Shown: positions 1-9,678 of the stretch, in pieces
Position numbering within the stretch: the stretch's first letter is position 1
Layout: each line of letters opens with the position of its first letter
Notes under the pieces: model-generated
The model's database searches: none
What the model saw: only the letters and a program-made list of their open reading frames with translations
What the model was told of the DNA's origin: nothing
Source: Microbacterium testaceum StLB037
GTDB lineage: Bacteria > Actinomycetota > Actinomycetes > Actinomycetales > Microbacteriaceae
Length of the DNA: 64,000 bases
NCBI RefSeq assembly: GCF_008763945.1
Contig: NZ_VTQH01000002.1
Span: forward strand, 31,559 to 95,558
Direction of reading: 5' to 3'
Position numbers and translations under genes: made by a program

Positions 1-756
1 GGGCGCTTTCTCACGGCGTACCGCGAGCGCACCTACGTCTGCACGCAGTACCTGCACAAGTTCGGCCAGGCGGCGCGGGGAGCGGATGCCGTGGCGATCG
101 TGCCGGGATTCGCGAGTCTCTACCGCACCGACGTGCTCGACCGCATCGACATCGACGCGCCGGGGTTGTCGATTGAGGACTTCAACATGACCTTCGAGGT
201 GCACGCGAAGCGGCTGGGGCGCATCGCCTTCGACCCCGAGTGCGCGATCGCCGAGACCCAGGACCCCGCCGTTCTGCGCGACTACTCCGCCCAGGTGCGG
301 CGGTGGAGCCTTGGGTTCTGGCAGACGGTGCGCCGGCACGGGGTTCGGCCCGGTCTGTTCTGGGCGGCGGTGGGCGTGTTCGCGCTCGAGACCGTGGTGT
401 CGAGCCTCGTCCTCGCGGCGATCCTGCCGCTTCTCGTGGTGGCCGCGGCGGCGGCGCTGGTGGGACCGGTCCTGCCCGGCGAGGCCGGAGAGGTCGCGGC
501 GACCGTGGCGGCCGCTCTCCCGGTGGGCCCGCTGGTGCTGGGCTTCGTGGTGGTGGATGCCGTGATGACGGCGTTCGCGTGCGCGATCTCGCGCGTGCGG
601 CCCCGGGTGTGGATGCTGCTGTTCCCCCTTATGCGCGTCTGGGATGCCGTGCTGTGCCTGCGGGCGCTGACCGCTGCCCTGGGGCGCCCGTCCGACGGCC
701 GGTGGCGCAGCCCCGACCGCCGCGCGGCCGCACCCGCGTTGCAGCCCGCCGCCTGA
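1..756 (+). CDS. Family 2 glycosyltransferase, membrane-bound, C-terminal part (5' end outside window)
   Basis: The reading frame is open from the first base, so the gene starts upstream; the GTG at 91 is internal. The visible part holds the acceptor-side motifs of processive family 2 glycosyltransferases: an ED dipeptide (S-IEDFNMTFE) and a QxxRW-type motif (QVRRWSLGFWQT), followed by hydrophobic segments near residues 115-145, 160-185 and 200-225 of the visible part. Known family members polymerise or transfer sugars from nucleotide-sugars at the cytoplasmic face of the membrane, as in cellulose or poly-N-acetylglucosamine synthases. The substrate cannot be read here. It converges on the LuxR-type gene across a 120-bp spacer that carries two CCGGCCGGCG words. 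Confidence 0.8.
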   Translation, partial: GRFLTAYRERTYVCTQYLHKFGQAARGADAVAIVPGFASLYRTDVLDRIDIDAPGLSIEDFNMTFEVHAKRLGRIAFDPECAIAETQDPAVLRDYSAQVRRWSLGFWQTVRRHGVRPGLFWAAVGVFALETVVSSLVLAAILPLLVVAAAAALVGPVLPGEAGEVAATVAAALPVGPLVLGFVVVDAVMTAFACAISRVRPRVWMLLFPLMRVWDAVLCLRALTAALGRPSDGRWRSPDRRAAAPALQPAA

Positions 757-876
757 GTCGGCGCGTCCGTCTCCGGCCGGCGCGCCCCCGGCCCGTCCGT
801 CCCCCGGCCGGCGTGTCCCCGGCCGCGCGACCGTGGAGCCGTCAGCGGGTTCGCCGAGCCCTCGGCATCCGTCCGC

Positions 877-3399
877 TCAACTCGCCGCGTTGTTCAGCGT
901 CGCGATCAGGTGCGCGCGCGAGCTGACCCCGAGCTTGCGGTAGATCCCGGTGAGCCGCAGCTCGACGGTGCGGAGGGAGATGTAGAGGGATGCCGCGATC
1001 TCGCGGTTGCGCATGCCCTTCTCGACCAGGGCCACGACGTCGCGTTCCTGGGCGGTGAGGGAACGGCTGTGCGTCTGCGCCCGCGGCATGGGGCGCAGGG
1101 CGAACCGGTCGCCGGTCGTGCAGCGCTCGCGCGCCTGCATCAGCCGATGACGCTCGGCCGGGGCGTCGTCGGTGCGGTAGACGAGCTCGGCCGCGCGGAA
1201 TGCGCCGCTCTGGTCCTGGTCCGAGGCGCAGACGGCGCGCGAGCGGGCGAGAGCGAGAGTCGTCCACCGGCGGGGGGAGCGCTGCGCGGTGTCTTCGAGC
1301 CCTCGCAGTTCCTGGCGGGCCTCGTCGCGATGCCCGGCCAGCCAGAGGGCTTCGATGAGGTCCGCCTCCACGCGCATCAGCGCGGGGTCGTCCGTCCCGA
1401 CGACCTCGCGGGCCGCCCGCAGCGATGCAGCGGCGTCGTCGTACCGGCCCGCGGCGAGGGCGAGGCCACCCTCGATGATCGCGAACCAGGGCAGCAGCGT
1501 CGGCGTTCCCTCGCGGCGACACATCTCGCGCCCCCGGCGGACGAGGTCGCCCGCCTCGGGGTCGAGGGGATCGAGGGCCGCGGCCGCGGCCAGCACGAGG
1601 ATCGTGGCGACGTCGACGGTGCGCCCGTCGGCCCACTCCCGACGCCACGCGGTGACGGCCTCCCGCGCACCGACGGGATCGCCCCCGCGCACCTCGGCCG
1701 TCACGAGCAGGCACAGCAGCCGATCCCTCCACAGCGGCGCCACGCGGGGGGCGCGGTCGAGCAGGCTGCGGATGCGACGGCGCACGGCGGCGTACTCCTC
1801 GCGCAGGATCGCGGCTCCGAGATCGAGCACCTCGTGCTCGATGGCGACCTCGGTCTCGGTCGACGCGCGGGCGACCCCGGTGTCGATGCTCACCTCGGTG
1901 AGAGTGTCGGCCCCGAACTCTTCGAGCAGTCGTGCCAGCAGCGCGGTCTGGGTCGCGGCGACGCCGAGCTCGACGGCCGTCTCCCTCAGTTCGCGCGCCC
2001 GCTCGGGCTCCCCGTGCCACAGGTGCATGAGGGCGCTCTCGCACAGGACCTGCTCGGTCATGTCCGGATCGTCGGCGTCGACCACGGCGGCCAGAGCGGT
2101 CTCGTCGACCACGTGCTCGATGGCGGCCGCGGCCCGCAGACGTGCCAGGGCGGCGCGGGCGCGCAGGTCGGGATCGCTCGCGCGGCCGGCGCGCCGCAGG
2201 TAGTGCCGCCCGTGCACGTGCTGACCCTGCAGGACGAGGGCGTCGGCGAGGTCGATGAGGTGACGAGAACGCGCGTCGGAATCGAGGTCTCCGGCCAGCG
2301 CCCTTTCGGCGAACTCGATCGCGCCGAGGTGGTCGCCGCCGCGGGCGAGGTCGACGGCCGCGACGAGCAGGCGCTCACGGTCTGCCTCCGGTTCGGCGAA
2401 GCTGGCGTGCCACAGGTAGGTGGCGGGGTACGCTTGCGCGTGGACCTCGGCCGCGCGCCCGTGGAGTCGTCGACGCTCGTCGGCCGACAGCGCCGCGTGG
2501 TGGCGCAGGCGGCGGGCGGGGTCGGCGATCCGGGCGAGCTCGCCGTGCACCGAGACGACCCCGTCGTCGATGAGGGCGTCGAGATCGACCCCCAGGCGCT
2601 CGGCCTCGACCATCAGCTTGTCGGTGCCGAACACCGGCCCGATGCAGAGCTGGTCCAGAAGCGACTTCACACGCGGGTCGGGGGTCTCCCGGCACTCGCG
2701 GCGCCGCAGGGGCCGGTTCTCCGTGAGGCGCAGGGGGAGAGGCAGCGAGCTATCGCCGGCGACCTCCGCTGCGGTCAACCGTACCCGGACGATGCTGCCG
2801 GGGTGACCGCCGGTGAATTCGGCGACCGTGTGCACGACAGCCCGCGAGGCCGACGGTCCGAGCACCGAGCGGGTGAGCTCCACCGACTCGTCGAACGACA
2901 GGCGCCGGATGCGCGTGTGGGCCATGCCGGTGAAGTCGAGGCGGCTGACCGCCGCGTCGGCGGTGGCGATCACGGTCAGGCCGGTGCCGCGCAGACGACC
3001 GAAGACGAACGACAAAACCGTCACGCTCGCGCTGTCCATGCCGTCGAGGTCGTCGATGACGAGAACGGCGGGTTCGTCGTGGACGAGGTGCAGGGTCCTG
3101 CTGAGCTCCTCGGCGAGGAGGTGCTCCGGCCAGTCGCGACCGCCGGTGAGCAGGCTGTCGATGGCCGTCCCGCGCGCGCCGCCGAGTGAGGCGGCGACCG
3201 CCGACAACCCCGAGTACGGCCACATGCGCTCGCTCGGGCTCGCCGACACGACGACCGTGTCGTTGCGCGCGGCGATCTCGCGGGCCAGGGAGGTCTTCCC
3301 GACTCCGGGTTCCCCGACGAACAGACGCGCCGAACCGTCACGTGCTGCGATGTTGCTCTCTGCGACCTGCGTCTCTCGGCCACGACCGAAAAATGGCAT
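877..3399 (-). CDS. LuxR-family transcriptional regulator with N-terminal AAA ATPase (LAL/MalT-like)
   Basis: A protein of 840 residues. The N-terminal P-loop NTPase has Walker A GEPGVGKT (residues 29-36) and Walker B AVLVIDD (about 111-117). A long alpha-helical, TPR-like middle region follows, then a C-terminal LuxR helix-turn-helix (about 776-835; LTAQERDVV, REIAASLYISLRTVE). Large regulators of this architecture are ATP-dependent activators, often of sugar or secondary metabolism; the inducer is unknown. I chose the ATG at 3399 because AGGGAG lies 7 nt upstream; an in-frame GTG at 3519 would add 40 poorly conserved-looking residues. It is monocistronic and separated from the pentose-phosphate operon upstream by a strong terminator. 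The target is not evident from context. Confidence 0.85.
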   Translation of the reverse strand: MPFFGRGRETQVAESNIAARDGSARLFVGEPGVGKTSLAREIAARNDTVVVSASPSERMWPYSGLSAVAASLGGARGTAIDSLLTGGRDWPEHLLAEELSRTLHLVHDEPAVLVIDDLDGMDSASVTVLSFVFGRLRGTGLTVIATADAAVSRLDFTGMAHTRIRRLSFDESVELTRSVLGPSASRAVVHTVAEFTGGHPGSIVRVRLTAAEVAGDSSLPLPLRLTENRPLRRRECRETPDPRVKSLLDQLCIGPVFGTDKLMVEAERLGVDLDALIDDGVVSVHGELARIADPARRLRHHAALSADERRRLHGRAAEVHAQAYPATYLWHASFAEPEADRERLLVAAVDLARGGDHLGAIEFAERALAGDLDSDARSRHLIDLADALVLQGQHVHGRHYLRRAGRASDPDLRARAALARLRAAAAIEHVVDETALAAVVDADDPDMTEQVLCESALMHLWHGEPERARELRETAVELGVAATQTALLARLLEEFGADTLTEVSIDTGVARASTETEVAIEHEVLDLGAAILREEYAAVRRRIRSLLDRAPRVAPLWRDRLLCLLVTAEVRGGDPVGAREAVTAWRREWADGRTVDVATILVLAAAAALDPLDPEAGDLVRRGREMCRREGTPTLLPWFAIIEGGLALAAGRYDDAAASLRAAREVVGTDDPALMRVEADLIEALWLAGHRDEARQELRGLEDTAQRSPRRWTTLALARSRAVCASDQDQSGAFRAAELVYRTDDAPAERHRLMQARERCTTGDRFALRPMPRAQTHSRSLTAQERDVVALVEKGMRNREIAASLYISLRTVELRLTGIYRKLGVSSRAHLIATLNNAAS

Positions 3400-3556
3400 C
3401 CGAACGCTCCCTACTGCGTCGGCCGGTCGCCGTGATTCGACCCTTTCGGCTCGAGCCCCGTCGACCGGACCAGGATGCCCCCCACCGGAAAGGGTAAGAC
3501 GGTGTCGCCCGGATGACAATGGGTGGGAATCCCCTAGAGACAGAGCCCCCGGAACG

Positions 3557-3592
3557 GAGAAGACCGGATGCCGCGGGGCATCCGGTCTTCTC
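3557..3592 (-). terminator. Terminator of the tkt-tal-pgi-zwf-opcA-pgl operon
   Basis: Perfect inverted repeat with 16-bp arms (GAGAAGACCGGATGCC and its complement) around the tetraloop GCGG, 38 bp beyond the pgl stop. Each arm contains the over-represented heptamer GGATGCC. There is no long T-tract, which is usual for actinobacterial terminators. Confidence 0.8.
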
Positions 3593-3630
3593 GTGCGCGG
3601 AGAGGCGCGCGGGGTGGGCGTGCGCGGGGG

Positions 3631-4422
3631 TCAGTACTCGCGGTCGATGAGCTGGGGCGGCACCTGATCGGCCGCGACCTCGTCGACGAAGAACGCCGTA
3701 CGGCGGCGTCCCTTGGCGCCGGCCGCGGGAACGCTCTGATAGCTCGCGCCGGCCAGGGCGAGCCCGAGGGCGGCGGCCTTGTCGACACCCGCCACGACCA
3801 TCCACACGCGCTTCGACGAGTTGATGACCGGCCGCGTGAGCGACACCCGGTCGCTCGGCGGCTTGGGGGAGTTGCGCACCGGGACGGTGGCCCGATCGGT
3901 CACCGATATCTCGGGGCGGTCGGGGAACAGCGAGGCGATGTGCGCGTCGGGGCCTACCCCCAGGAAGCAGATGTCGAAGGCCGGCCAGGGCCCCGTCTCG
4001 CTGCGGTCCGAGGGGGCGAACTGGGCCAGCTCGTCGGCATAGGCGATGGCCGCGGCGTCCAGGTCGAGCCCGTCCTCGCTCGAGGCGACGGTGTGGACGT
4101 TCTCGGCCGGGATGTCGAGGTGGTCGAGGAACGCCTCGCGCGCCTGCTTCTCGTTGCGGTCGTCGGAGTCGCGCGGGACGAAGCGCTCGTCGCCGAACCA
4201 GAAGTGCACGAGCGACCAATCGATCTGCCCGATGCGCTCGTCGCGCGCGGCGGTGCGCAGGACCGCGCCGCCCATCGTCCCGCCCGTCAGGCACACGTGC
4301 ATGCGCTTGCCCTCGGCGACGCGCTTGACGATGCGATTGACGAAACGCGTCGCGACGTAGGACGCCAGGGTGTCGGCATCCGGCTTGATGATGACCTGCT
4401 TGACCGAGCCGTTGTCGGTCAT
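3631..4422 (-). CDS. pgl: 6-phosphogluconolactonase
   Basis: 263 residues. Hydrolyses 6-phosphogluconolactone to 6-phosphogluconate, the second step of the oxidative pentose-phosphate pathway, in the cytosol. The sequence shows the family's N-terminal fold, the CLTGGT motif, and W-x-FGDERFVP followed by S-x-x-RN and NVH elements. The start ATG at 4422 overlaps the opcA stop (ATGA), so translation is coupled; longer in-frame extensions would lie inside opcA. It is the last gene of the tkt operon, matching its usual actinobacterial position after zwf and opcA. Confidence 0.93.
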   Translation of the reverse strand: MTDNGSVKQVIIKPDADTLASYVATRFVNRIVKRVAEGKRMHVCLTGGTMGGAVLRTAARDERIGQIDWSLVHFWFGDERFVPRDSDDRNEKQAREAFLDHLDIPAENVHTVASSEDGLDLDAAAIAYADELAQFAPSDRSETGPWPAFDICFLGVGPDAHIASLFPDRPEISVTDRATVPVRNSPKPPSDRVSLTRPVINSSKRVWMVVAGVDKAAALGLALAGASYQSVPAAGAKGRRRTAFFVDEVAADQVPPQLIDREY

Positions 4423-5366
4423 GACGCGTCCCGCTCGCTCGCGGCCACCAGCAGGTCGTGCCCCTCGGTGATGACGCGCCCGTACAGCAGGTCGGGGTCG
4501 AGACGTCGCAGCTCCTCGGCGAGGCACTCGCGCAGCGTCCGCCGGGGGAAGGCCAGGTCGTGCGTGGGCTGACCGGGCTGCGTCAGGACCGCGACCCCGG
4601 GCTCGGGGCGCTCGAGCAGCGTGTCGCCGCTCGGTCGCGTCAGACGAACCGACTTGATGCCGTTCGCCCACTCCTCGGCGGGGAGGTAGGCGTAGTCGAC
4701 CGGGGCCTCGAGCTTCATCCCCAACCACGCCGCGAGCAGCGCCGTCGAGGGGGAGTCGGCGGCACCGCGGACCTCGATCGCCGTGACGGGCTCGTACGGC
4801 GGCTGGTCGAGGACGGCGGCCAGCTGCTCGCGCCAGCGCGTGACGCGCGTCCACGCGAAGTCGGTGTCGCCGGGGGCGTAGTGCTCACCGAGGTGGGCGA
4901 CCCACGCGGCGGGGTCGGCCTGCGAGGAGGCGTCGGTGATGCGACGCTGGGCGATACGACCGATGGCCGAGCGCGAGGGGTCCTCGGGTGCGTCGGCCGG
5001 CCACCAGGCGACGACCGGGGCGTCCGGCAGCAGCAGGCCGGTGACCAGGCTCTCGGCGTTGGACCCCGCGGCACCGTGGGCGCGCAGCACCACGACCTCG
5101 CTCGCACCGGCGTCGCCGCCCACGCGGATCTGCGCGTCGAGTCGGGGCTCGTCGTCGTCGTCGCCGAACAGCACGGCGATGACGCGCATCGGGTGCTCGC
5201 GCGAGGCGTCGTTCGCGGCCTCGATGACCTCTTCCTCGGCGCCGTGGTGCGTGACGATGATGAGGGTCAGCACGCGCCCGAGGGCGACGGCGCCGCCCTC
5301 TTCGCGCACGCTCACGAGCTTCTTCGAGATGGCGCTGACGGTGGTGTCGGGCAGATCGATGATCAC
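4419..5366 (-). CDS. opcA: Glucose-6-phosphate dehydrogenase assembly/activity protein OpcA
   Basis: 315 residues. OpcA is an actinobacterial and cyanobacterial partner of glucose-6-phosphate dehydrogenase that promotes its assembly or activity; it has no known catalytic activity. The protein begins with the characteristic VIIDLPDTTV segment and contains the DAPVVAWWP motif of the family. The start is a GTG at 5366, with GGAG 7 nt upstream and a GTGA overlap with the zwf stop; an upstream ATG at 5426 lies within zwf and lacks support. Position between zwf and pgl is the standard context. Confidence 0.92.
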   Translation of the reverse strand: MIIDLPDTTVSAISKKLVSVREEGGAVALGRVLTLIIVTHHGAEEEVIEAANDASREHPMRVIAVLFGDDDDEPRLDAQIRVGGDAGASEVVVLRAHGAAGSNAESLVTGLLLPDAPVVAWWPADAPEDPSRSAIGRIAQRRITDASSQADPAAWVAHLGEHYAPGDTDFAWTRVTRWREQLAAVLDQPPYEPVTAIEVRGAADSPSTALLAAWLGMKLEAPVDYAYLPAEEWANGIKSVRLTRPSGDTLLERPEPGVAVLTQPGQPTHDLAFPRRTLRECLAEELRRLDPDLLYGRVITEGHDLLVAASERDAS

Positions 5367-6913
5367 GGGCGTCTCCAGGTGCGACCGTCGCGGGCGAGGA
5401 GTTCGTCGGCGGATGCCGGACCCCACGAGCCGGGCGAATACTGTTCGAGCGGACCGCCCTGAGCGGCCCAGAACTCCTCGATCGGGTCGAGGATCTTCCA
5501 GCTGAGCTCGACCTCTTCGTGACGCGGGAACAGCGGCGGGTCTCCCAGCAGCACGTCGAGGATGAGGCGCTCGTAGGCTTCGGGGCTCGCCTCGGTGAAG
5601 GCGTGCCCGTACCCGAAGTCCATCGTGACGTCGCGCACCTGCGTGCCGTCACCGGGGACCTTCGAGCCGAAGCGGATCGTCACGCCCTCGTCGGGCTGCA
5701 CGCGGATGACGAGCGCGTTCTGCCCCAGCTCCTGCGTCTGGCTCTGCGAGAACAACTGCTGCGGAGCGCGCTTGAACACGACGGCCACCTCGGTGACACG
5801 GCGACCGAGGCGCTTTCCGCTACGGACGTAGAACGGCACGCCCGACCAGCGGCGGGTGTTGATCTCGAGCTTGATGGCCGCGTACGTCTCGGTGACGGAC
5901 TGCGGGTTCATGCCGTCTTCCTCGAGGAAGCCGAGCACCTGCTCGCCGCCCTGCCAACCGCCGGCGTACTGCCCGCGCGCGGTGGCCTCGGCGAGGTTCT
6001 CGGGCACGCGGACCGCGGCGAGCACCTTCTCCTTCTCGGCGCGGAGGTCGGCGGCGTTGAAGCTGATGGGCTCTTCCATCGCCGTGAGCGCGAGCAGTTG
6101 CAGCAGGTGGTTCTGGATGACGTCGCGTGCCGCGCCGATGCCGTCGTAGTAGCCTGCGCGGCCGCCCACGCCGATGTCTTCCGCCATCGTGATCTGCACG
6201 TGGTCGACGTAGTTGCGGTTCCAGATCGGCTCGTACAGCTCGTTGGCGAAGCGCAGCGCGAGGATGTTCTGCACCGTCTCTTTGCCGAGGTAGTGGTCGA
6301 TGCGGAAGATCGAGTCGGCCGGGAAGGCGCTCTCGACGACCTCGTTCAGCTCGCGGGCGGAGGCGAGGTCGTGACCGAACGGCTTCTCGATGACGACGCG
6401 GCGCCACCCGGTGACACCGTCGGACTCGTCTCCGACCAGGCCCGAGGCCTTCAGCTGCGTGGTCACGAGCGGGAAGGCCTTGGGCGGGATCGACAGGTAG
6501 TAGGCGTGATTGCCCATCGTGCCGCGCTCGGTGTCGAGCTTGTCGACCGTCGCACGCAGACGCTGGAACGCCTCGGGGTCGTCGAACTCACCCTGCACGA
6601 AGCGGATGCCCTCGAGGAGCTCCTTCCAGGTCTCCTCGCGGAACTCGGTGCGCGCGTACTGCTTCACCGACTCGTAGACGACCTTCGCGAAGTCCTGGTC
6701 CTCCCAGTCGCGGCGCGCGAAGCCCACGAGCGCGAAGCCCGGGGGCAGCAGGCCGCGGTTGGCGAGGTCGTAGACCGCGGGCATGAGTTTCTTGCGCGAG
6801 AGGTCGCCGGTGACGCCGAAGATCACCAGGGCGCTGGGCCCGGCGATCCGACTCAGACGGCGATCCTCGGGATCGCGCAACGGATTGTGACCCGGAGTGA
6901 TCTCTACGACCAT
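5363..6913 (-). CDS. zwf: Glucose-6-phosphate 1-dehydrogenase
   Basis: 516 residues, the usual length. Oxidises glucose-6-phosphate to 6-phosphogluconolactone with reduction of NADP+. The dinucleotide-binding segment FGVTGDLSRKKL lies near residues 32-43, with EKPFG and the active-site RIDHYLGKE further on (histidine as base, lysine binding substrate). The ATG at 6913 is 2 bp after the pgi stop. It feeds pgl and depends on opcA, both encoded directly downstream in the same overlapping operon. Confidence 0.97.
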   Translation of the reverse strand: MVVEITPGHNPLRDPEDRRLSRIAGPSALVIFGVTGDLSRKKLMPAVYDLANRGLLPPGFALVGFARRDWEDQDFAKVVYESVKQYARTEFREETWKELLEGIRFVQGEFDDPEAFQRLRATVDKLDTERGTMGNHAYYLSIPPKAFPLVTTQLKASGLVGDESDGVTGWRRVVIEKPFGHDLASARELNEVVESAFPADSIFRIDHYLGKETVQNILALRFANELYEPIWNRNYVDHVQITMAEDIGVGGRAGYYDGIGAARDVIQNHLLQLLALTAMEEPISFNAADLRAEKEKVLAAVRVPENLAEATARGQYAGGWQGGEQVLGFLEEDGMNPQSVTETYAAIKLEINTRRWSGVPFYVRSGKRLGRRVTEVAVVFKRAPQQLFSQSQTQELGQNALVIRVQPDEGVTIRFGSKVPGDGTQVRDVTMDFGYGHAFTEASPEAYERLILDVLLGDPPLFPRHEEVELSWKILDPIEEFWAAQGGPLEQYSPGSWGPASADELLARDGRTWRRP

Positions 6914-6915
6914 GC

Positions 6916-8541
6916 TTACTGCGCCGCCTCGAAGAGTGAGAGCACCTCGACCTGCGGGTCGGTCAGCGTCAGCGTGACGACGGGACGGCCGTGGCCCTCC
7001 GCCAACACGCTCGCGTCGCCCGCGGCCTGTGCCTGGATGAGTTGTCCGAACGTGAACGGACGACCGGGGATCTCCAGGTCGACGTCGGTGCGTTCGAGGA
7101 TCTGGAGGAACACGCCGGTAGCGGGACCCCCCTTGTGGTATTGCCCGGTGGAGTGCAGGAATCGCGGTCCCCACCCGAACGTCGTGGGGCGACCGGAGTC
7201 GGCGGCCACGAGTTCGCGCAGACCCGCGAGCTGGGCGAGCTCGAGCCGGTTCACGTAGGCCTGCACACTGACGTACCCGTCGGCCGGCACCGTCCGCCAG
7301 AGAGCCGCGAGGACTCCCGCGACCGTCCCGCCGGCGGCGAGGGCCGGGTCGGAGACGCGTACCTCGACACCGCCGTCGACGAAGGCCGGGGCGGTGGGGG
7401 CGGGCTGCGCGTCGAGAAGACCGCGCGTGGCCTCCTTGGCCGACTCCACGTCGGGCTGATCGAAGGGGTCGATGCCCAGCAGGCGTCCGGCGATGGCGGT
7501 GGCGTACTCCCACACGACGAACTGCGCACCGAGCGAGCCGCTCACCAGCACCTCGCCGGTGTGACGCTCGAACAGGTGGAACGCGTCGGCGTCGTCGACG
7601 AAACGCACGACCTGCAGGTCGTCGGGTTTCGCCTCGAGCTCGGGCGAGACCGGGAGCAGGACGACGGGCAGGATGCCGGTGCCGTCCTTCCCCGTCGATT
7701 CAGCGACGAGCTGCTCGATCCAGTCGGGCAGCCCGATGATGTGGCTGCCGTCGGTGACCAGTCCGAGCTTGTCGCGGCGCAGTTCGCCGCCTCCGGCGAT
7801 GGCCGCCGCCAGGACGAGGGCCGGGTTCTCCGGCGAGTCGATCGCGACCTCGAGGAGCGTGGCATCCGCCTCGTCGAGGAGGTCTTCGATGTCGACACCC
7901 GCGAGGCCGGTCGGCACCAGGCCGAACGCAGTCAATGCGGAGTAGCGGCCGCCCACGGTGGGGTCGGCGGTGAAGACGCGGTAGCCGTCGGCGCGAGCGG
8001 ACTGCTCGAGCGGGGAGCCGGGGTCGGTGACGACCACGATCCGACCGGCCGGGTCGATGCCGAGGTCGCGGAACGCGGCTTCGAACGCCCGCTTGGCCGA
8101 GTCGGTCTCGATGGTCGATCCGGACTTGCTCGACACGACGAGCACCGTCTGCGCGAGCCCGCCGGACTCGGCGTCGCCGTCGATCGCCGCGAGCACCTGG
8201 CCCGGAGCGGTCGAGTCGAGGATGACGAGCGGAACGCCCGCCGACTGCGCGATGACCTCGGGGGCGAGCGAGGAACCGCCCATCCCGGCGAGGACGACGC
8301 GGGTCACGCCCTGCGCGACGAGTTCGTCGCGCAGGGCCGTGATCTCGGGGACGAGCGGGCGCGAGACGGAGACCGCCCGCACCCACCCGAGCCGACGCGA
8401 GGCCTCGTCCTCGGCGGCGACGCCCCACAGGGAGGCGTCGCCGGCGGTGATCCCCGATGCGATGAGCGAGCCCGTCAGGCCCGGCAACTCCGCGTCGACG
8501 ACCGACTTGACGTGGCCGGTGACCTTGACGGCGAGAGTCAC
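6916..8541 (-). CDS. pgi: Glucose-6-phosphate isomerase, actinobacterial type
   Basis: 541 residues. Interconverts glucose-6-phosphate and fructose-6-phosphate, linking glycolysis with the surrounding pentose-phosphate genes. SIS-type sugar isomerase features are visible: [11 protein letters not shown], the [12 protein letters not shown] phosphate-binding motif, and [14 protein letters not shown]. The start is the GTG at 8541, overlapping the tal stop (GTGA). The frame is open further upstream but that part lies inside tal. The sequence is the divergent form commonly placed in actinobacterial tal-zwf clusters, sometimes labelled only as an SIS-domain isomerase. Confidence 0.88.
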   Translation of the reverse strand: MTLAVKVTGHVKSVVDAELPGLTGSLIASGITAGDASLWGVAAEDEASRRLGWVRAVSVSRPLVPEITALRDELVAQGVTRVVLAGMGGSSLAPEVIAQSAGVPLVILDSTAPGQVLAAIDGDAESGGLAQTVLVVSSKSGSTIETDSAKRAFEAAFRDLGIDPAGRIVVVTDPGSPLEQSARADGYRVFTADPTVGGRYSALTAFGLVPTGLAGVDIEDLLDEADATLLEVAIDSPENPALVLAAAIAGGGELRRDKLGLVTDGSHIIGLPDWIEQLVAESTGKDGTGILPVVLLPVSPELEAKPDDLQVVRFVDDADAFHLFERHTGEVLVSGSLGAQFVVWEYATAIAGRLLGIDPFDQPDVESAKEATRGLLDAQPAPTAPAFVDGGVEVRVSDPALAAGGTVAGVLAALWRTVPADGYVSVQAYVNRLELAQLAGLRELVAADSGRPTTFGWGPRFLHSTGQYHKGGPATGVFLQILERTDVDLEIPGRPFTFGQLIQAQAAGDASVLAEGHGRPVVTLTLTDPQVEVLSLFEAAQ

Positions 8542-9659
8542 TGTGCGGCCTGGGCGCTTCCGGCCTGCAGAGCGGTCTTCACGGTGTCCTGCAGCTCGTG
8601 CCACGAGGCGATGAACTTCTCGACGCCCTCGTCCTCGAGCACCTGCGTGGCGTCGGTGACGTCGACGCCGGCCGCGGCGAGGCGGTCGAAGACCTCGTGC
8701 GCCTCGGCGTAGGCACCGGTGACGGTGTCGCCCGTGATCACACCGTGGTCGAACGTGGCCTCGAGCGTCTTCTCGGGCATCGTGTTGACCGTGCCGGGAG
8801 CGACCAGCTCGGTGACGTAGAGCGTGTCGGGCAGGGCCGGGTCCTTGACACCGGTCGATGCCCAGAGCGGACGCTGCACCGTGGCACCGGCATCCAGGAG
8901 CTCCTTCGCGCGGGGCTCGGCGAACTTCTTCTCGAAGAGCTCGTAGGCCAGACGCGCGTTGGCGATGCCCGCCTTGCCCTTGAGGGCTGCGGCCTCGTCG
9001 GTGCCGATCGCGGCGAGACGCTTGTCGATCTCGGTGTCGACGCGCGACACGAAGAACGAGGCGACCGACTGCAGGGTCGAGATGTCGTGGCCGGCGTCGC
9101 GCGCCTTCTCGACGCCCGCGAGGTAGGCGTCGATGACCTCTTCGTAGCGCTCGAGGCTGAAGATCAGCGTGACGTTGACCGAGATGCCCGCACCGATGAC
9201 CTCGGTGATGGCCGGGAGGCCGGCCTTGGTCGCGGGGATCTTGATGAGGACGTTCTTGCGGTCCACGCGCGCCGAGAGGTCCTTCGCCTGCGCGACGGTG
9301 CCCTCGGTGTCGTGGGCGAGGTCGGGGGAGACCTCGATCGAGACGCGCCCGTCGACGCCGTTCGTGGCCTCGAAGACCGGCAGGAAGATGTCGCACGCGT
9401 CGCGCACGTCGTCGGTGGTGATCGAGAAGATCGCCTCGTCGACGCTCGCGTTCTGAGCGGCGAGCTCCTTGACCTGGCCCTCGTACGCCTCGCCCTTCGA
9501 CAGCGCGCCGGCGAAGATCGTCGGGTTCGTGGTGACGCCCGAGACGTCGCGCTTCTCGATGAGCTCGGCGAGGTTGCCGGACTGGATGCGCTGACGCGAC
9601 AGGTCGTCGAGCCAGATGCTGACGCCGGCGGCGGCGAGGTCTGCGGTGGGAGTGCTCAT
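8538..9659 (-). CDS. tal: Transaldolase
   Basis: 373 residues, the length of actinobacterial transaldolases. Transfers a dihydroxyacetone unit from sedoheptulose-7-phosphate to glyceraldehyde-3-phosphate. Visible are SIWLDDLSR, the [10 protein letters not shown] segment, and the Schiff-base lysine region WASTGVKDP. The ATG at 9659 has GAGGAG about 10 nt upstream and lies 19 bp after the tkt stop. Confidence 0.96.
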   Translation of the reverse strand: MSTPTADLAAAGVSIWLDDLSRQRIQSGNLAELIEKRDVSGVTTNPTIFAGALSKGEAYEGQVKELAAQNASVDEAIFSITTDDVRDACDIFLPVFEATNGVDGRVSIEVSPDLAHDTEGTVAQAKDLSARVDRKNVLIKIPATKAGLPAITEVIGAGISVNVTLIFSLERYEEVIDAYLAGVEKARDAGHDISTLQSVASFFVSRVDTEIDKRLAAIGTDEAAALKGKAGIANARLAYELFEKKFAEPRAKELLDAGATVQRPLWASTGVKDPALPDTLYVTELVAPGTVNTMPEKTLEATFDHGVITGDTVTGAYAEAHEVFDRLAAAGVDVTDATQVLEDEGVEKFIASWHELQDTVKTALQAGSAQAAQ

Positions 9660-9678
9660 TGTCGTGGTTCTCCTCTGA

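Noticed and set aside
910..3189. Long plus-strand frame opposite the LuxR-type regulator (over 700 codons)
   Set aside because: Composition is the mirror of GC-rich coding on the other strand, no domain is recognisable, and the minus strand has Walker and helix-turn-helix motifs and a ribosome-binding site.
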